A stretch of DNA of 64,000 nucleotides, taken from NCBI RefSeq assembly GCF_001922985.1, contig NZ_MRUH01000165.1, positions 1 to 64,000 on the forward strand, given 5' to 3'. How positions within the stretch are numbered: position 1 is the stretch's first letter; every line of letters begins with the position of its first letter. Below the pieces are notes generated by a model that had not been told where the DNA came from, ran no database searches, and was given only the letters and a program-made list of their open reading frames with translations. Origin of the DNA: Teredinibacter waterburyi. GTDB taxonomy: Bacteria > Pseudomonadota > Gammaproteobacteria > Pseudomonadales > Cellvibrionaceae. Position numbers and translations under genes: made by a program. Of this stretch, positions 53,567 to 61,906 are shown one piece after another.

Positions 53567-55135
53567 TTAGCTAGCGTTCAGACCATAGATATTTTGTGCC
53601 TGTCCCGCTAACAACTTGCGCTGTGGTTTCAACTTACTAACTGTGGGCAAAATGGCATAGTGTCTCGGCACGAGGTAGCCCGGCAACCGATTTTTCAATT
53701 CTATAACTGTATCCTTAATATAATCATCATCGAGTTGCAACCCTGCAGACAACTCTAAAAAAGCGAATGGAACCCAACCAAAATCGGGGTGGGGTACCGG
53801 CACCACAACGGCTCGAATAATCGAATCTAACAGTTGCAGCTTCGCCTCGATTTCTTCTGGCTGAATATTCTTGCCACCACTGACAAACTGGTTATCTAAG
53901 CGCCCGATCACTTTAACTTCTCCGCCAATATTAACCGCACGATCGCGAGTGTGATACCAACCTTCCTCATCACGACCAGAGTTGAAAGTATGGTCGTGAA
54001 TATAACCCAGCATTAGCGTTTCCCCCTGCACCAGCAATTCGCCATCGTCTGTCAAGGTAATACATGTATCGCCAATAATTTTCTGATGGTTTTTACTAGC
54101 AGGTATTACACTTTCGCTAGCTTTCGACAAGCCGCCGGTCAATTGACTACTAGAAACCTCGGAATGAGGACAAGAATCAGGATTGTCATAGATATAAAAA
54201 GGCACGCGCTGAGTCAAAAGCTGTGAAGCGGTTTCCGTCATTCCGTAAGTGAGATACAGCGGTATACCCCGATCGGACGCTAGGGTTATTAGAGGTTCTC
54301 CCACTGGTCCACCACCCAACAAAACAGCCTTTAGGTATAAAGCTTGATCGAGACAAGTTAGCAGGCGCTGCAATTGTGTAGCCACCATTGAGGTATGGGT
54401 AATTTTAAATTTACTTAATACTGTCGCACTCTCAACACGCCCCGCAATAACCAACGTAGACTGAGCCAGCAGCGAGCGTAAAACCTGCGCAAAACCACCA
54501 ATATGATAAAGGGGCAAACTCAGCAAAGTACGATCATCAGCCTGCAGCGGAATAAACTCATTCGCCGCTGAGGCATTCGCCAACAAACTTTTATGGCTAT
54601 GTAAAACCAACTTCGGGGAGCCGCTGGAGCCGGAGGTAAAAATACCCAAGCGCGCCTCGCCACAGGGGCGCCATAAATCGTCGCAGCTAACTTCGGTCAG
54701 AACTTTTATGTCTTGCTGAGTCTTTAATTGACTGTAATCATCCGGCAGACTCTGACTCCAATACTCAATAAATTCGACACCAACACGGTAGTCAACGGCA
54801 AAAGTTCTTTGCAACTCTATGACTCTATTTTCAGGAAGGTGAGCGTCAATCGGAATAGCCGCACAACCAATACGCATTACCGCAAACAGCGCAGCAATAC
54901 TTTGCCAAGTATTGCTTACCGAAACAAACACCGGAACCACTTCCTTCGATAGTAGCAACGCTGGCGTTAGCTGACGACGTAAAACTTTAACGAAGCTATT
55001 CACCTTAGCTTCAAAGTCACGAAAAGTCAGGCATTCACAATCGGTCTCAATAAAAATTCGATCACCTACAAACCCTTCATACGCTTGTGCTTGATCGAAG
55101 AAAAAACCATCTAAAGGCATATCGCCATTATTCAT
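53567..55135 (-). CDS. menE: o-Succinylbenzoate-CoA ligase
   Basis: 522 residues of the adenylate-forming ligase family. It activates o-succinylbenzoate with ATP and CoA. The P-loop is FTSGSSGSPK, then YGMTETASQ, and the hinge GRLDNQFVSGGKNIQPEEIE; the C-terminal lysine region is VSKLKPQRK. A Ser-rich insert (about 325-350) makes it longer than E. coli MenE (451 residues). I prefer the ATG at 55135 to the GTG two codons upstream. It lies between menC and menI. Confidence 0.9.
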   Translation of the reverse strand: MNNGDMPLDGFFFDQAQAYEGFVGDRIFIETDCECLTFRDFEAKVNSFVKVLRRQLTPALLLSKEVVPVFVSVSNTWQSIAALFAVMRIGCAAIPIDAHLPENRVIELQRTFAVDYRVGVEFIEYWSQSLPDDYSQLKTQQDIKVLTEVSCDDLWRPCGEARLGIFTSGSSGSPKLVLHSHKSLLANASAANEFIPLQADDRTLLSLPLYHIGGFAQVLRSLLAQSTLVIAGRVESATVLSKFKITHTSMVATQLQRLLTCLDQALYLKAVLLGGGPVGEPLITLASDRGIPLYLTYGMTETASQLLTQRVPFYIYDNPDSCPHSEVSSSQLTGGLSKASESVIPASKNHQKIIGDTCITLTDDGELLVQGETLMLGYIHDHTFNSGRDEEGWYHTRDRAVNIGGEVKVIGRLDNQFVSGGKNIQPEEIEAKLQLLDSIIRAVVVPVPHPDFGWVPFAFLELSAGLQLDDDYIKDTVIELKNRLPGYLVPRHYAILPTVSKLKPQRKLLAGQAQNIYGLNAS

Positions 55136-55202
55136 TACCACCGTTCCATTATTAAAAATTCACGCTGTTAACCTTTAACCTTCAATTCGCAACCAACAAC
55201 AA

Positions 55203-56291
55203 TCAAAGTTCCGCGACTTTTCGAAGTAGTGCCGTTGGAATAGAGTACTGAGCCTGTGTCTGAAAATATTTTTGCGTATCCAACCCGTGGTAATCCTGCG
55301 GGCCAAGCTGTTCAGCTAAACTCGATAACAATCCAAGACCAACAGAGGTTTCAAAACTACTGCTAACAATCGAACGGTAGCCGTGTAACATTGCCCAATT
55401 CGATAAAGCATACACCGACTCTAAGCCCAATAGCGTAGGCTTTAGAATTAACGCCGCCAAACCTGCCTGCGGTATCAAGCTATCGGCATTGGTAACGACA
55501 TAAGGTTGATACAAACTTTCATCTAAGGCGTAGCCAATATCGCTAACACTTGTCCAACGCCGGTATTCACTCGGGTCGCTTAGCGGCTCTTCAAGCCATT
55601 CGATACGTGAAGCATCCACTTGTTCAGAGAGAATTTCGACCTGCGGTAACGACCAACTTCGGTTAGCGTCCAAACGTAGCTTTCCGCTAAAGTTAGGGTT
55701 TTGTAGTAGCGCATTAATTCGTTCTATATCTCTGCACAACGGTCCAATACCGACTTTGAGTTTTATACGCTCCGCAGGAATCGATATAGTAGCTAAATTT
55801 TTAGTGACGGCATCGCTCTCAGTTAACAACCAGCAGCGTCGGCAATATTGGTTCGAATCATGTAATTCACAACTGTATGGGGAAACTCTATTTAGCCTTA
55901 CGCTTTCGATCAGGATTCTAACAGCGCCAAGCCCAAAGCCGACCGAAGGATAGAGTTTAGTCGACGTTTTTTTAATCGCTGCCATTAATGTACTGAGCTT
56001 ACGCGGTGTGTTTGGCTCGCAAAAAATAGACTTAAAAAAGTGGTCTAACTGTTGCTGACATTCGCTTAACGTTTCACGACTAAACCCTGGTAATGGCGCA
56101 ACCTCTGTCCAACCGACTATAACTCGATTATCCTCGCCACCACCAGTTTGCAAATGCCATTTCAGCAGCAGAACTGAGCGCACTGGCAGCTCTGCTAATG
56201 CCAAAATTAATGGGCGACTAAAAGGTAGTTCGAGATGAAACAGCTCCAACTTCTGAATAATGGTTATTTCATCAAATCGGTAATCGCCCAT
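55203..56291 (-). CDS. menC: o-Succinylbenzoate synthase
   Basis: 362 residues of the enolase superfamily. It dehydrates SHCHC to o-succinylbenzoate. The active site is complete: Lys177/Lys179 (KLKVG), metal ligands Asp208 (LRLDANRSW), Glu234 (WLEEPL) and Asp257 (ALDES), and Lys284 (LILKPTLLG). It is longer than E. coli MenC (320 residues) because of extra N-terminal and middle loops. ATG start with a weak ribosome binding site, 44 bases after menB. Confidence 0.93.
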   Translation of the reverse strand: MGDYRFDEITIIQKLELFHLELPFSRPLILALAELPVRSVLLLKWHLQTGGGEDNRVIVGWTEVAPLPGFSRETLSECQQQLDHFFKSIFCEPNTPRKLSTLMAAIKKTSTKLYPSVGFGLGAVRILIESVRLNRVSPYSCELHDSNQYCRRCWLLTESDAVTKNLATISIPAERIKLKVGIGPLCRDIERINALLQNPNFSGKLRLDANRSWSLPQVEILSEQVDASRIEWLEEPLSDPSEYRRWTSVSDIGYALDESLYQPYVVTNADSLIPQAGLAALILKPTLLGLESVYALSNWAMLHGYRSIVSSSFETSVGLGLLSSLAEQLGPQDYHGLDTQKYFQTQAQYSIPTALLRKVAEL

Positions 56292-56334
56292 AAACTATGC
56301 TCTGGCCAAGGCTGAATTATGATTACATCAAACT

Positions 56335-57186
56335 CTATGGCTGCCGCTTAAACTTGGAAAAATCTGGCGAGCGTTTTTGCAAGTAGGCGTTGCGACCTTC
56401 CTGCCCTTCTTCCGTCATATAAAATAACATGGTGGCATTACCAGCCAACTCCTGAATCCCGGCCTGACCATCAAAGCCAGCGTTAAATGCCGACTTTAAA
56501 ACACGTAAAGCAATCGGCGATTGTTTTAACATCTCTTGCGACCAAGCAACAGTTTCTCGCTCCAATTCCACAAGCGGTACAACACGATTAACTAAACCCA
56601 TATCCAACGCCTCAGCGGCATCGTACTGGCGACAAAGAAACCAAATTTCTTTTGCTTTTTTAGGGCCGATTAAGCTCGCCATATAACTAGCGCCAAAGCC
56701 GCCATCAAACGATCCAACCTTCGGGCCGGTTTGACCAAAGCGCGCGTTATCGGCAGCAATCGTAATATCGCAAACTAGATGCAACACATGGCCGCCACCG
56801 ATAGCATAGCCCGCAACCATTGCCACCACGGGCTTAGGAAGCGAACGAATTTCTTTTTGTAAATCGAGAACATTTAGGTGATGGGTTCCAGTACTGTCTT
56901 CGTAGCCAGAATTACCGCGAACACGCTGGTCACCGCCAGAACAAAAGGCCAAATCACCTTGGCCGGTAAAAACCACCACACCAATAGATTCGTCAAACCG
57001 CGCGTCAGACAAGGCTGCACGCATTTCCATAACCGTTTGCGGGCGAAACGCATTGCGCACTTCGGGGCGGTTAATGGTTATCTTCGCCACACCTTCCGCT
57101 TTATGATAGAGAATATCGGTAAATTCGAGATCGACCGACTGCCAATCAAGCGCCGGTATTATTGAGCTGTGTGCAGAATCTGTCAT
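56335..57186 (-). CDS. menB: 1,4-Dihydroxy-2-naphthoyl-CoA synthase
   Basis: 283 residues, crotonase fold. It closes the naphthoquinone ring from o-succinylbenzoyl-CoA. MenB-specific text is clear: [49 protein letters not shown] and the end [12 protein letters not shown]. The ATG lies 81 bases after menH. Unlike the crotonase at 50 kb, the bicarbonate-type or Asp-type acid site region ([12 protein letters not shown]) marks it as MenB. Confidence 0.96.
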   Translation of the reverse strand: MTDSAHSSIIPALDWQSVDLEFTDILYHKAEGVAKITINRPEVRNAFRPQTVMEMRAALSDARFDESIGVVVFTGQGDLAFCSGGDQRVRGNSGYEDSTGTHHLNVLDLQKEIRSLPKPVVAMVAGYAIGGGHVLHLVCDITIAADNARFGQTGPKVGSFDGGFGASYMASLIGPKKAKEIWFLCRQYDAAEALDMGLVNRVVPLVELERETVAWSQEMLKQSPIALRVLKSAFNAGFDGQAGIQELAGNATMLFYMTEEGQEGRNAYLQKRSPDFSKFKRQP

Positions 57187-57267
57187 GATAGGTTTTACTC
57201 ATTCAAATCAAAAAAGGTATTTATAATAGAGCCAAAGTCTTAACTATATTTTTATTTCAGCTAGCCA

Positions 57268-58140
57268 TTATTTTTTAAAGAAATCGATCGACTCTAAAAT
57301 CGACTCCGCCATCCACTGCGGGTTCTGGAAATGTATATTATGCCCTGCATCTAGTGCCAACAAATGGCATAGCCGTGCAGAAGATTTTTTTGTCCGTTCG
57401 ACAAGCCTAGTCGCAATGGCGGTAAATTTAGCATCTAGCGCTCCCGATGTGTAGCTAACTGGCAGTCGGCCACTGACAATAAAATCGCTATAGTCCGCCT
57501 GCTGCGACAAACCAAAAGCGTACAATTGTGCGCTCAAGGCTAGCCTACCTGTATCGCCATAATGCGCTATTTTCATACTAATAAGTTGGCCTTTTTCGCC
57601 TTCGCTTAGGCTGCTAAATACCGCCTGCTGATACCAATCGGCCAACACTCTTGCCAAGGGTTCTGTTGCAAATCGCTGCGCCCAACGGTTGTCAGCTTGT
57701 CGCCGAATAGATTTTTGTTCTTCATCAGCTAAACCCGGATGCGCGCTCTCTAGAATCAAACCGCGTATTTGGCTCGGCCTTTGCTCATAAATTATTTTCG
57801 CCAAAGCCAGAGCAAGCCGCCCGCCCATAGAATAACCCAATAGATAAAAATGTTTCGGGAGCCTTGGTTGGATTTCTTGATACCAGTCGCGAATACGTCT
57901 TTCGAAAGCCCGATTTCCCAAAGTTAAAGTGTCTGTAGCATTAACCTCTGTAGTATTAGCCTTAGTAACCTCCAATCTTTTCGTCGGCGAGGCGGTAATG
58001 GATTCAGCTAAATCGCTACTGTTTGGCAAACCCAGATTGATCCACTCAAAACGCGGGCTTAGCAATCTAGCAATATGAATAAAATCTTCGTCGCTAGCCA
58101 TAAAACCGGGGATAGCGACTAGTACTTCCCGCTCCTTCAT
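57268..58140 (-). CDS. menH: MenH-like alpha/beta hydrolase, SHCHC synthase
   Basis: 290 residues, alpha/beta hydrolase fold. It removes pyruvate from SEPHCHC to give SHCHC. The nucleophile Ser104 is in LGYSMGGRLAL, the aspartate in SGALDAKF, and the histidine in DAGHNIHF. A Thr/Asn-rich insert (about 48-75) is unusual for the family (E. coli 252 residues). ATG start, 24 bases after menD, inside the men operon. Confidence 0.9.
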   Translation of the reverse strand: MKEREVLVAIPGFMASDEDFIHIARLLSPRFEWINLGLPNSSDLAESITASPTKRLEVTKANTTEVNATDTLTLGNRAFERRIRDWYQEIQPRLPKHFYLLGYSMGGRLALALAKIIYEQRPSQIRGLILESAHPGLADEEQKSIRRQADNRWAQRFATEPLARVLADWYQQAVFSSLSEGEKGQLISMKIAHYGDTGRLALSAQLYAFGLSQQADYSDFIVSGRLPVSYTSGALDAKFTAIATRLVERTKKSSARLCHLLALDAGHNIHFQNPQWMAESILESIDFFKK

Positions 58141-58164
58141 GGCGACACCTTTATACAGAACACA

Positions 58165-59973
58165 TCATACCGCCAACTTAAGTTCAGCAAGCAATGCTTT
58201 CAGCTGTGTTGTCCCCGTTCCTTGCGGGATTACACACTCTAAAATTGCCGCGCCGGGCTGAGCCATAATGTTCGGCAAAATTCTATTAAGCTGCTTGATT
58301 GAATCCGCGCGCTGATAAGCGATGCCAAACAGCCTTGCCGCGTCATTAAACTCGCGACCGTGAGGCATTAAAAAAAGTGTCTCAAAAGATTCTTCTTCGC
58401 TAGCGGGCAACAGACTAAAAATACCGCCACCGTCATTATTTAGAACAATAATTTTTAACGGAGCAGGCGACTTTGCAATCAACGCTAGACTATTAATATC
58501 ATGAAGGAATGACGTATCTCCCACAAAGGCGACACAGCAATCATAGTCGCCGTAGCCAATAGCGGCAGCGCTCGCTAGCAAACCATCAATACCGCTAGCA
58601 CCGCGGTTGCTAAATACGCTAATACGCGTGTCCACATTTGTGGGGGCGGAGAAACTATCCAGCATTCGAATAGCTAAACTATTACCGGCAAAAACCGCAT
58701 TCCGGCCCACCAATTCGGTGGCCACGCGATAACATATCGACGCTTCATGCCAGCTAAGCTGTAACTGTATTTTAATCCATTGCTGCATTTCGCGGTTATT
58801 CGCCAACAGCGCGTTAACTTGATCATAAGAACAAGCAACGTCCCTTGTATCGATGCGATCTACCCAACGAGAATAATCAAGCGTATAACGATTAGCGCGG
58901 CCGGTTGGATCTAGATTTTGGTGAGCTTCCAAAACAATACAATAATCGCTACAAATTTCTGCCAGCCACTGACTTAATCGTTTACTAACCAGACGCCCGC
59001 CGAATTGCAATATAAGGTCAGGATGGAATGTTTCTCGATTAATACCCTTGGCCAGCAGCAAATCGGCGTAGTGGAGAATATTCGGCAAACCTTCAAAACG
59101 AAACTGGCTAGTTACATCGGCGATAACTAAGCCGCTTAATTCTGCGAGCCAAGGATACAGCTGTCTGTATTGCGCTGGCGTCAATCCACCGAGTACTACC
59201 AGACAGTTACTCGAATCGCGAAGTTTTTGCTGAAGCTCCGCTATACTCTTGTCGCTATCACCATCGGTATAACGATCACCATTTCTATAACTATCACTCG
59301 GAAATTTAGCCATCCCAATTAAATCGGGCGTTTGAGAAAATTCATTCAGTTCTGCCGCCGCAAAATCACACGGCGGCATTTCAGAGGGATAAAGTGGTTC
59401 GTCAAACTGGCAATTGATTTGCGCTGGGCCAATAGCGTCAACTTCAGAAAACAACTTCGCCATGGCATCTAGCTGTTTTGTTAAGCCGGCCGATGTGTCG
59501 GGTAAGGTGAAATTTAGATTCAACCGAACGTAATGGTTAAAGAGATTCTTTTGCGCAATGGCTTGATTGGCACCGCAGTTAAGCAAGCGATCTGGTCGAT
59601 CGGCAGAGACAACTAGCAGCGGCACTCGTGTTTCATAGGCTTCAATAACGGCAGGATACAAATTGGCCACAGCCGTGCCGGAGGTTGTAACAACCACCAC
59701 CGCTGCAGCGTTAACTTTAGCGAGGTTTAGAGCAAAAAAACCCAGCCCGCGCTCGTCAAAATGGGTGTGAATATATAAGTCGGAATGCTGTTTTTTTAGC
59801 CTGAACAGCGCCAAGCTAAGTGCGGCACTGCGACTACCCGGAGCGACGCAAAAATGGCGAACTCCCAAGCGATAGAATTGTGAAACAAGTGTAAATGACC
59901 AGAGGGAGTTGTTTATAAACAAAATAAAATCCGTGTAGCCTATTTGGTCTGGTATGTTTGATCTCGTAAGCAA
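58165..59973 (-). CDS. menD: SEPHCHC synthase
   Basis: 602 residues, thiamin-diphosphate enzyme joining 2-oxoglutarate and isochorismate. The N-terminal FCVAPGSRSAALSLAL and TTSGTAVANLYPAVIEA with the catalytic Glu are present, as is the cofactor site GDTSFLHDINSL and NNDGGGIF. Family members start about 20 residues before APGSRS, so the annotated TTG at 59973 may be early; an in-frame TTG at 59922 is another option, and no ATG is available. The gap to menF is about 11 bases. Confidence 0.94.
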   Translation of the reverse strand: MLTRSNIPDQIGYTDFILFINNSLWSFTLVSQFYRLGVRHFCVAPGSRSAALSLALFRLKKQHSDLYIHTHFDERGLGFFALNLAKVNAAAVVVVTTSGTAVANLYPAVIEAYETRVPLLVVSADRPDRLLNCGANQAIAQKNLFNHYVRLNLNFTLPDTSAGLTKQLDAMAKLFSEVDAIGPAQINCQFDEPLYPSEMPPCDFAAAELNEFSQTPDLIGMAKFPSDSYRNGDRYTDGDSDKSIAELQQKLRDSSNCLVVLGGLTPAQYRQLYPWLAELSGLVIADVTSQFRFEGLPNILHYADLLLAKGINRETFHPDLILQFGGRLVSKRLSQWLAEICSDYCIVLEAHQNLDPTGRANRYTLDYSRWVDRIDTRDVACSYDQVNALLANNREMQQWIKIQLQLSWHEASICYRVATELVGRNAVFAGNSLAIRMLDSFSAPTNVDTRISVFSNRGASGIDGLLASAAAIGYGDYDCCVAFVGDTSFLHDINSLALIAKSPAPLKIIVLNNDGGGIFSLLPASEEESFETLFLMPHGREFNDAARLFGIAYQRADSIKQLNRILPNIMAQPGAAILECVIPQGTGTTQLKALLAELKLAV

Positions 59974-59984
59974 ACGCTCATCGG

Positions 59985-61463
59985 CTAGCTAAGTTGTGGT
60001 TCAGCAACTTCAAGCGCACTTAACATTGCGGTCAATTTTACTTCTAATTCCTGCCACTCCATAAGCGGCTCAGAGCCTTTCACAATTCCCACACCAGAAT
60101 AAAGCCACAACTCTTTACCGCGACACAAACCAGAACGAATCGCTACCGCTAGCTCCGTGCGCTCCTCGCTAATCAAGCCAACTGTACCACTGTACCAGCC
60201 ACGCTGGAAATGTTCAGTTTGCGCAATAAATCTCTGGGCTTGTAACCGCGGGTAACCACACACGGCAGGCGTAGGATGAAGATTTTTATAGACCTCAGCG
60301 TCGCCAATACTCGGCATTAATACCGCAGAAATAGCTTGAAAACGATGCTGTACGGAGCCGAGTTTTACAATATCTGGCTTTGCCCTAGTTGAAACATGCA
60401 TCGCCAAGGGAGCAATACTTTTTCCAATAGCTTGAGCCACCAGCCGATGCTCTAAGATCAGCTTAGGATCGAACATTAAGGCTTGCGCTAAATTATTGTC
60501 CTGATCATTACTAAGGTTACTCGCACCAACGCCGCTGTTACACGCACGACCAACAGTACCTGCAAGAGCTTCTGTAGTTAGCCTCTGACCAATTTTCTGG
60601 TACAAACGTTCAGGCGAACAACCAAAGAAAATACTCTCGCCCTGCTCAAGGGCAAACACATATCCCTTTTGCGAGCTACCAGGATTGTTTACAGAATTAT
60701 GGCTGCGATCAATTGCCTCAACGCTATTGGCAAGTGTAAAACGTCGTAATAACTGAAACACGTCTACATCGCGCTGCATTTCAAGCTTAACTTCGCGCGC
60801 AAGGACGACCTTATCTAATTCACCAACATCAATTTTTCCGATCACCTGATTTACGGTGTCCGCCCAATCCTGATAGCTCAAACTATTGTTACGCTCAACA
60901 ACACTGTTAGTACCCTGATCGCGAGGATTCTCAACACGTAAGGCGCGACGCAACAGGCCTAAAAGCAGTAATTGAGATTGCCATGTAGCATAATTGTGAG
61001 CGTATAGGTTGAGCGACAACTGACAGCTATCGTGACGCTGACTCAGCTCCAATAGCGGCAACACATAGCGTGCAGCAGGAAAATCCTGCCAATGCCCATT
61101 ACCTGATTGGCCGGTAAACGCGCTTCCACCAACCCAAACAGCATCGGTACCGGCGACAATCGCTTGCGCGCGGGCAAAAATATCGAGACTTGCTTCTGGG
61201 GTTGATGCACTGAGACTAACGGCGGTGCCGATTCCAGCGATGCTATGGACGTAATTACGATGGGAAAAATAACAGCGATCGACCGACATTGCGTCAAGTT
61301 TAGACAACATCAACAGACTATCCTGCGGCTCAATCTCTATAGTAACCCGCACCAGCTTGTCGGCCTTATAGCTTTGGGCCGCTAAGCGTTGCAGCAAAAA
61401 CTGAAAGCCGTCGCTAAAGGCATAGGGCTTAAATGCAGAGAAGAGGTTATTCTGTTTGCGCAT
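59985..61463 (-). CDS. menF: Isochorismate synthase
   Basis: 492 residues of the chorismate-utilising family. It converts chorismate to isochorismate, the entry step of the pathway. Motifs: KVVLAREVKLEM, FFGCSPERLY, TEALAGTVGRA, VQHRFQAI, LHPTPAVCGYP and RGWYSGTVGLI, with the magnesium-binding glutamates. I use the ATG at 61463; a GTG 13 codons upstream is possible. First gene of menF-D-H-B-C-E-I. No entC/siderophore genes are nearby, so it is assigned to menaquinone. Confidence 0.92.
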   Translation of the reverse strand: MRKQNNLFSAFKPYAFSDGFQFLLQRLAAQSYKADKLVRVTIEIEPQDSLLMLSKLDAMSVDRCYFSHRNYVHSIAGIGTAVSLSASTPEASLDIFARAQAIVAGTDAVWVGGSAFTGQSGNGHWQDFPAARYVLPLLELSQRHDSCQLSLNLYAHNYATWQSQLLLLGLLRRALRVENPRDQGTNSVVERNNSLSYQDWADTVNQVIGKIDVGELDKVVLAREVKLEMQRDVDVFQLLRRFTLANSVEAIDRSHNSVNNPGSSQKGYVFALEQGESIFFGCSPERLYQKIGQRLTTEALAGTVGRACNSGVGASNLSNDQDNNLAQALMFDPKLILEHRLVAQAIGKSIAPLAMHVSTRAKPDIVKLGSVQHRFQAISAVLMPSIGDAEVYKNLHPTPAVCGYPRLQAQRFIAQTEHFQRGWYSGTVGLISEERTELAVAIRSGLCRGKELWLYSGVGIVKGSEPLMEWQELEVKLTAMLSALEVAEPQLS

Positions 61464-61520
61464 AGTTGTGGTCGTTCTCGATAGACGAACAAAGCTTAGC
61501 ACTACCCGAGCGATAGAAAA

Positions 61521-61532
61521 TGACCTCGGTCA
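61521..61532. promoter_or_regulatory. Palindrome TGACCTCGGTCA upstream of menF
   Basis: A perfect 12-base palindrome lies about 60 bases upstream of menF. Read on the minus strand as TTGAC-CGAG-GTCAT, it keeps the TTGA and TCA parts of the FNR/Anr box TTGAT-N4-ATCAA. Control of menaquinone genes by oxygen would make sense, but the match is imperfect. Confidence 0.25.
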
Positions 61533-61582
61533 AAAGCTGAGTAACTTGTATGAAAAATCAGCCACTAAGTGCTTGAGCGGGC

Positions 61583-61906
61583 TTAATTCTCCAGCAACCG
61601 CTGTTCAAAACGCGCTAACAGCATAATTAAACTCTCGCCATTCACCGCCCGTGCGCGAAAGAATTCTTCCGCCATAGGGACTATGTCGCACTTTTCCGGA
61701 GGCCGAACCCCAGCCTGCAGCATCTCTCGGAATCGCTCGAGAAAAACAAACTGTAGCCATTGATTGAAACTCAAAGTATCCACACAAAATGGAAGGCTGC
61801 TCTTAAGTGCCGAGTCCTCTGGACGCTGATCTTGCCAGAGCTGCAGCTGCCGCAATTGGAACTCGATCTCCATTAGCAACGCCTCCAACTCGACGGATCG
61901 GCTCAA
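61583..61906 (-). CDS. yqcC: YqcC family protein
   Basis: 107 residues, cytoplasmic, function unknown. The family core is PFCVDTLSFNQWLQFVFLERFREML followed by PMAEEFF, as in E. coli YqcC. The TTG start overlaps the dinG stop in a TTGA arrangement with GGGGG six bases upstream, so translation is coupled. The frame stays open through dinG but that part is not conserved. Confidence 0.85.
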   Translation of the reverse strand: MSRSVELEALLMEIEFQLRQLQLWQDQRPEDSALKSSLPFCVDTLSFNQWLQFVFLERFREMLQAGVRPPEKCDIVPMAEEFFRARAVNGESLIMLLARFEQRLLEN

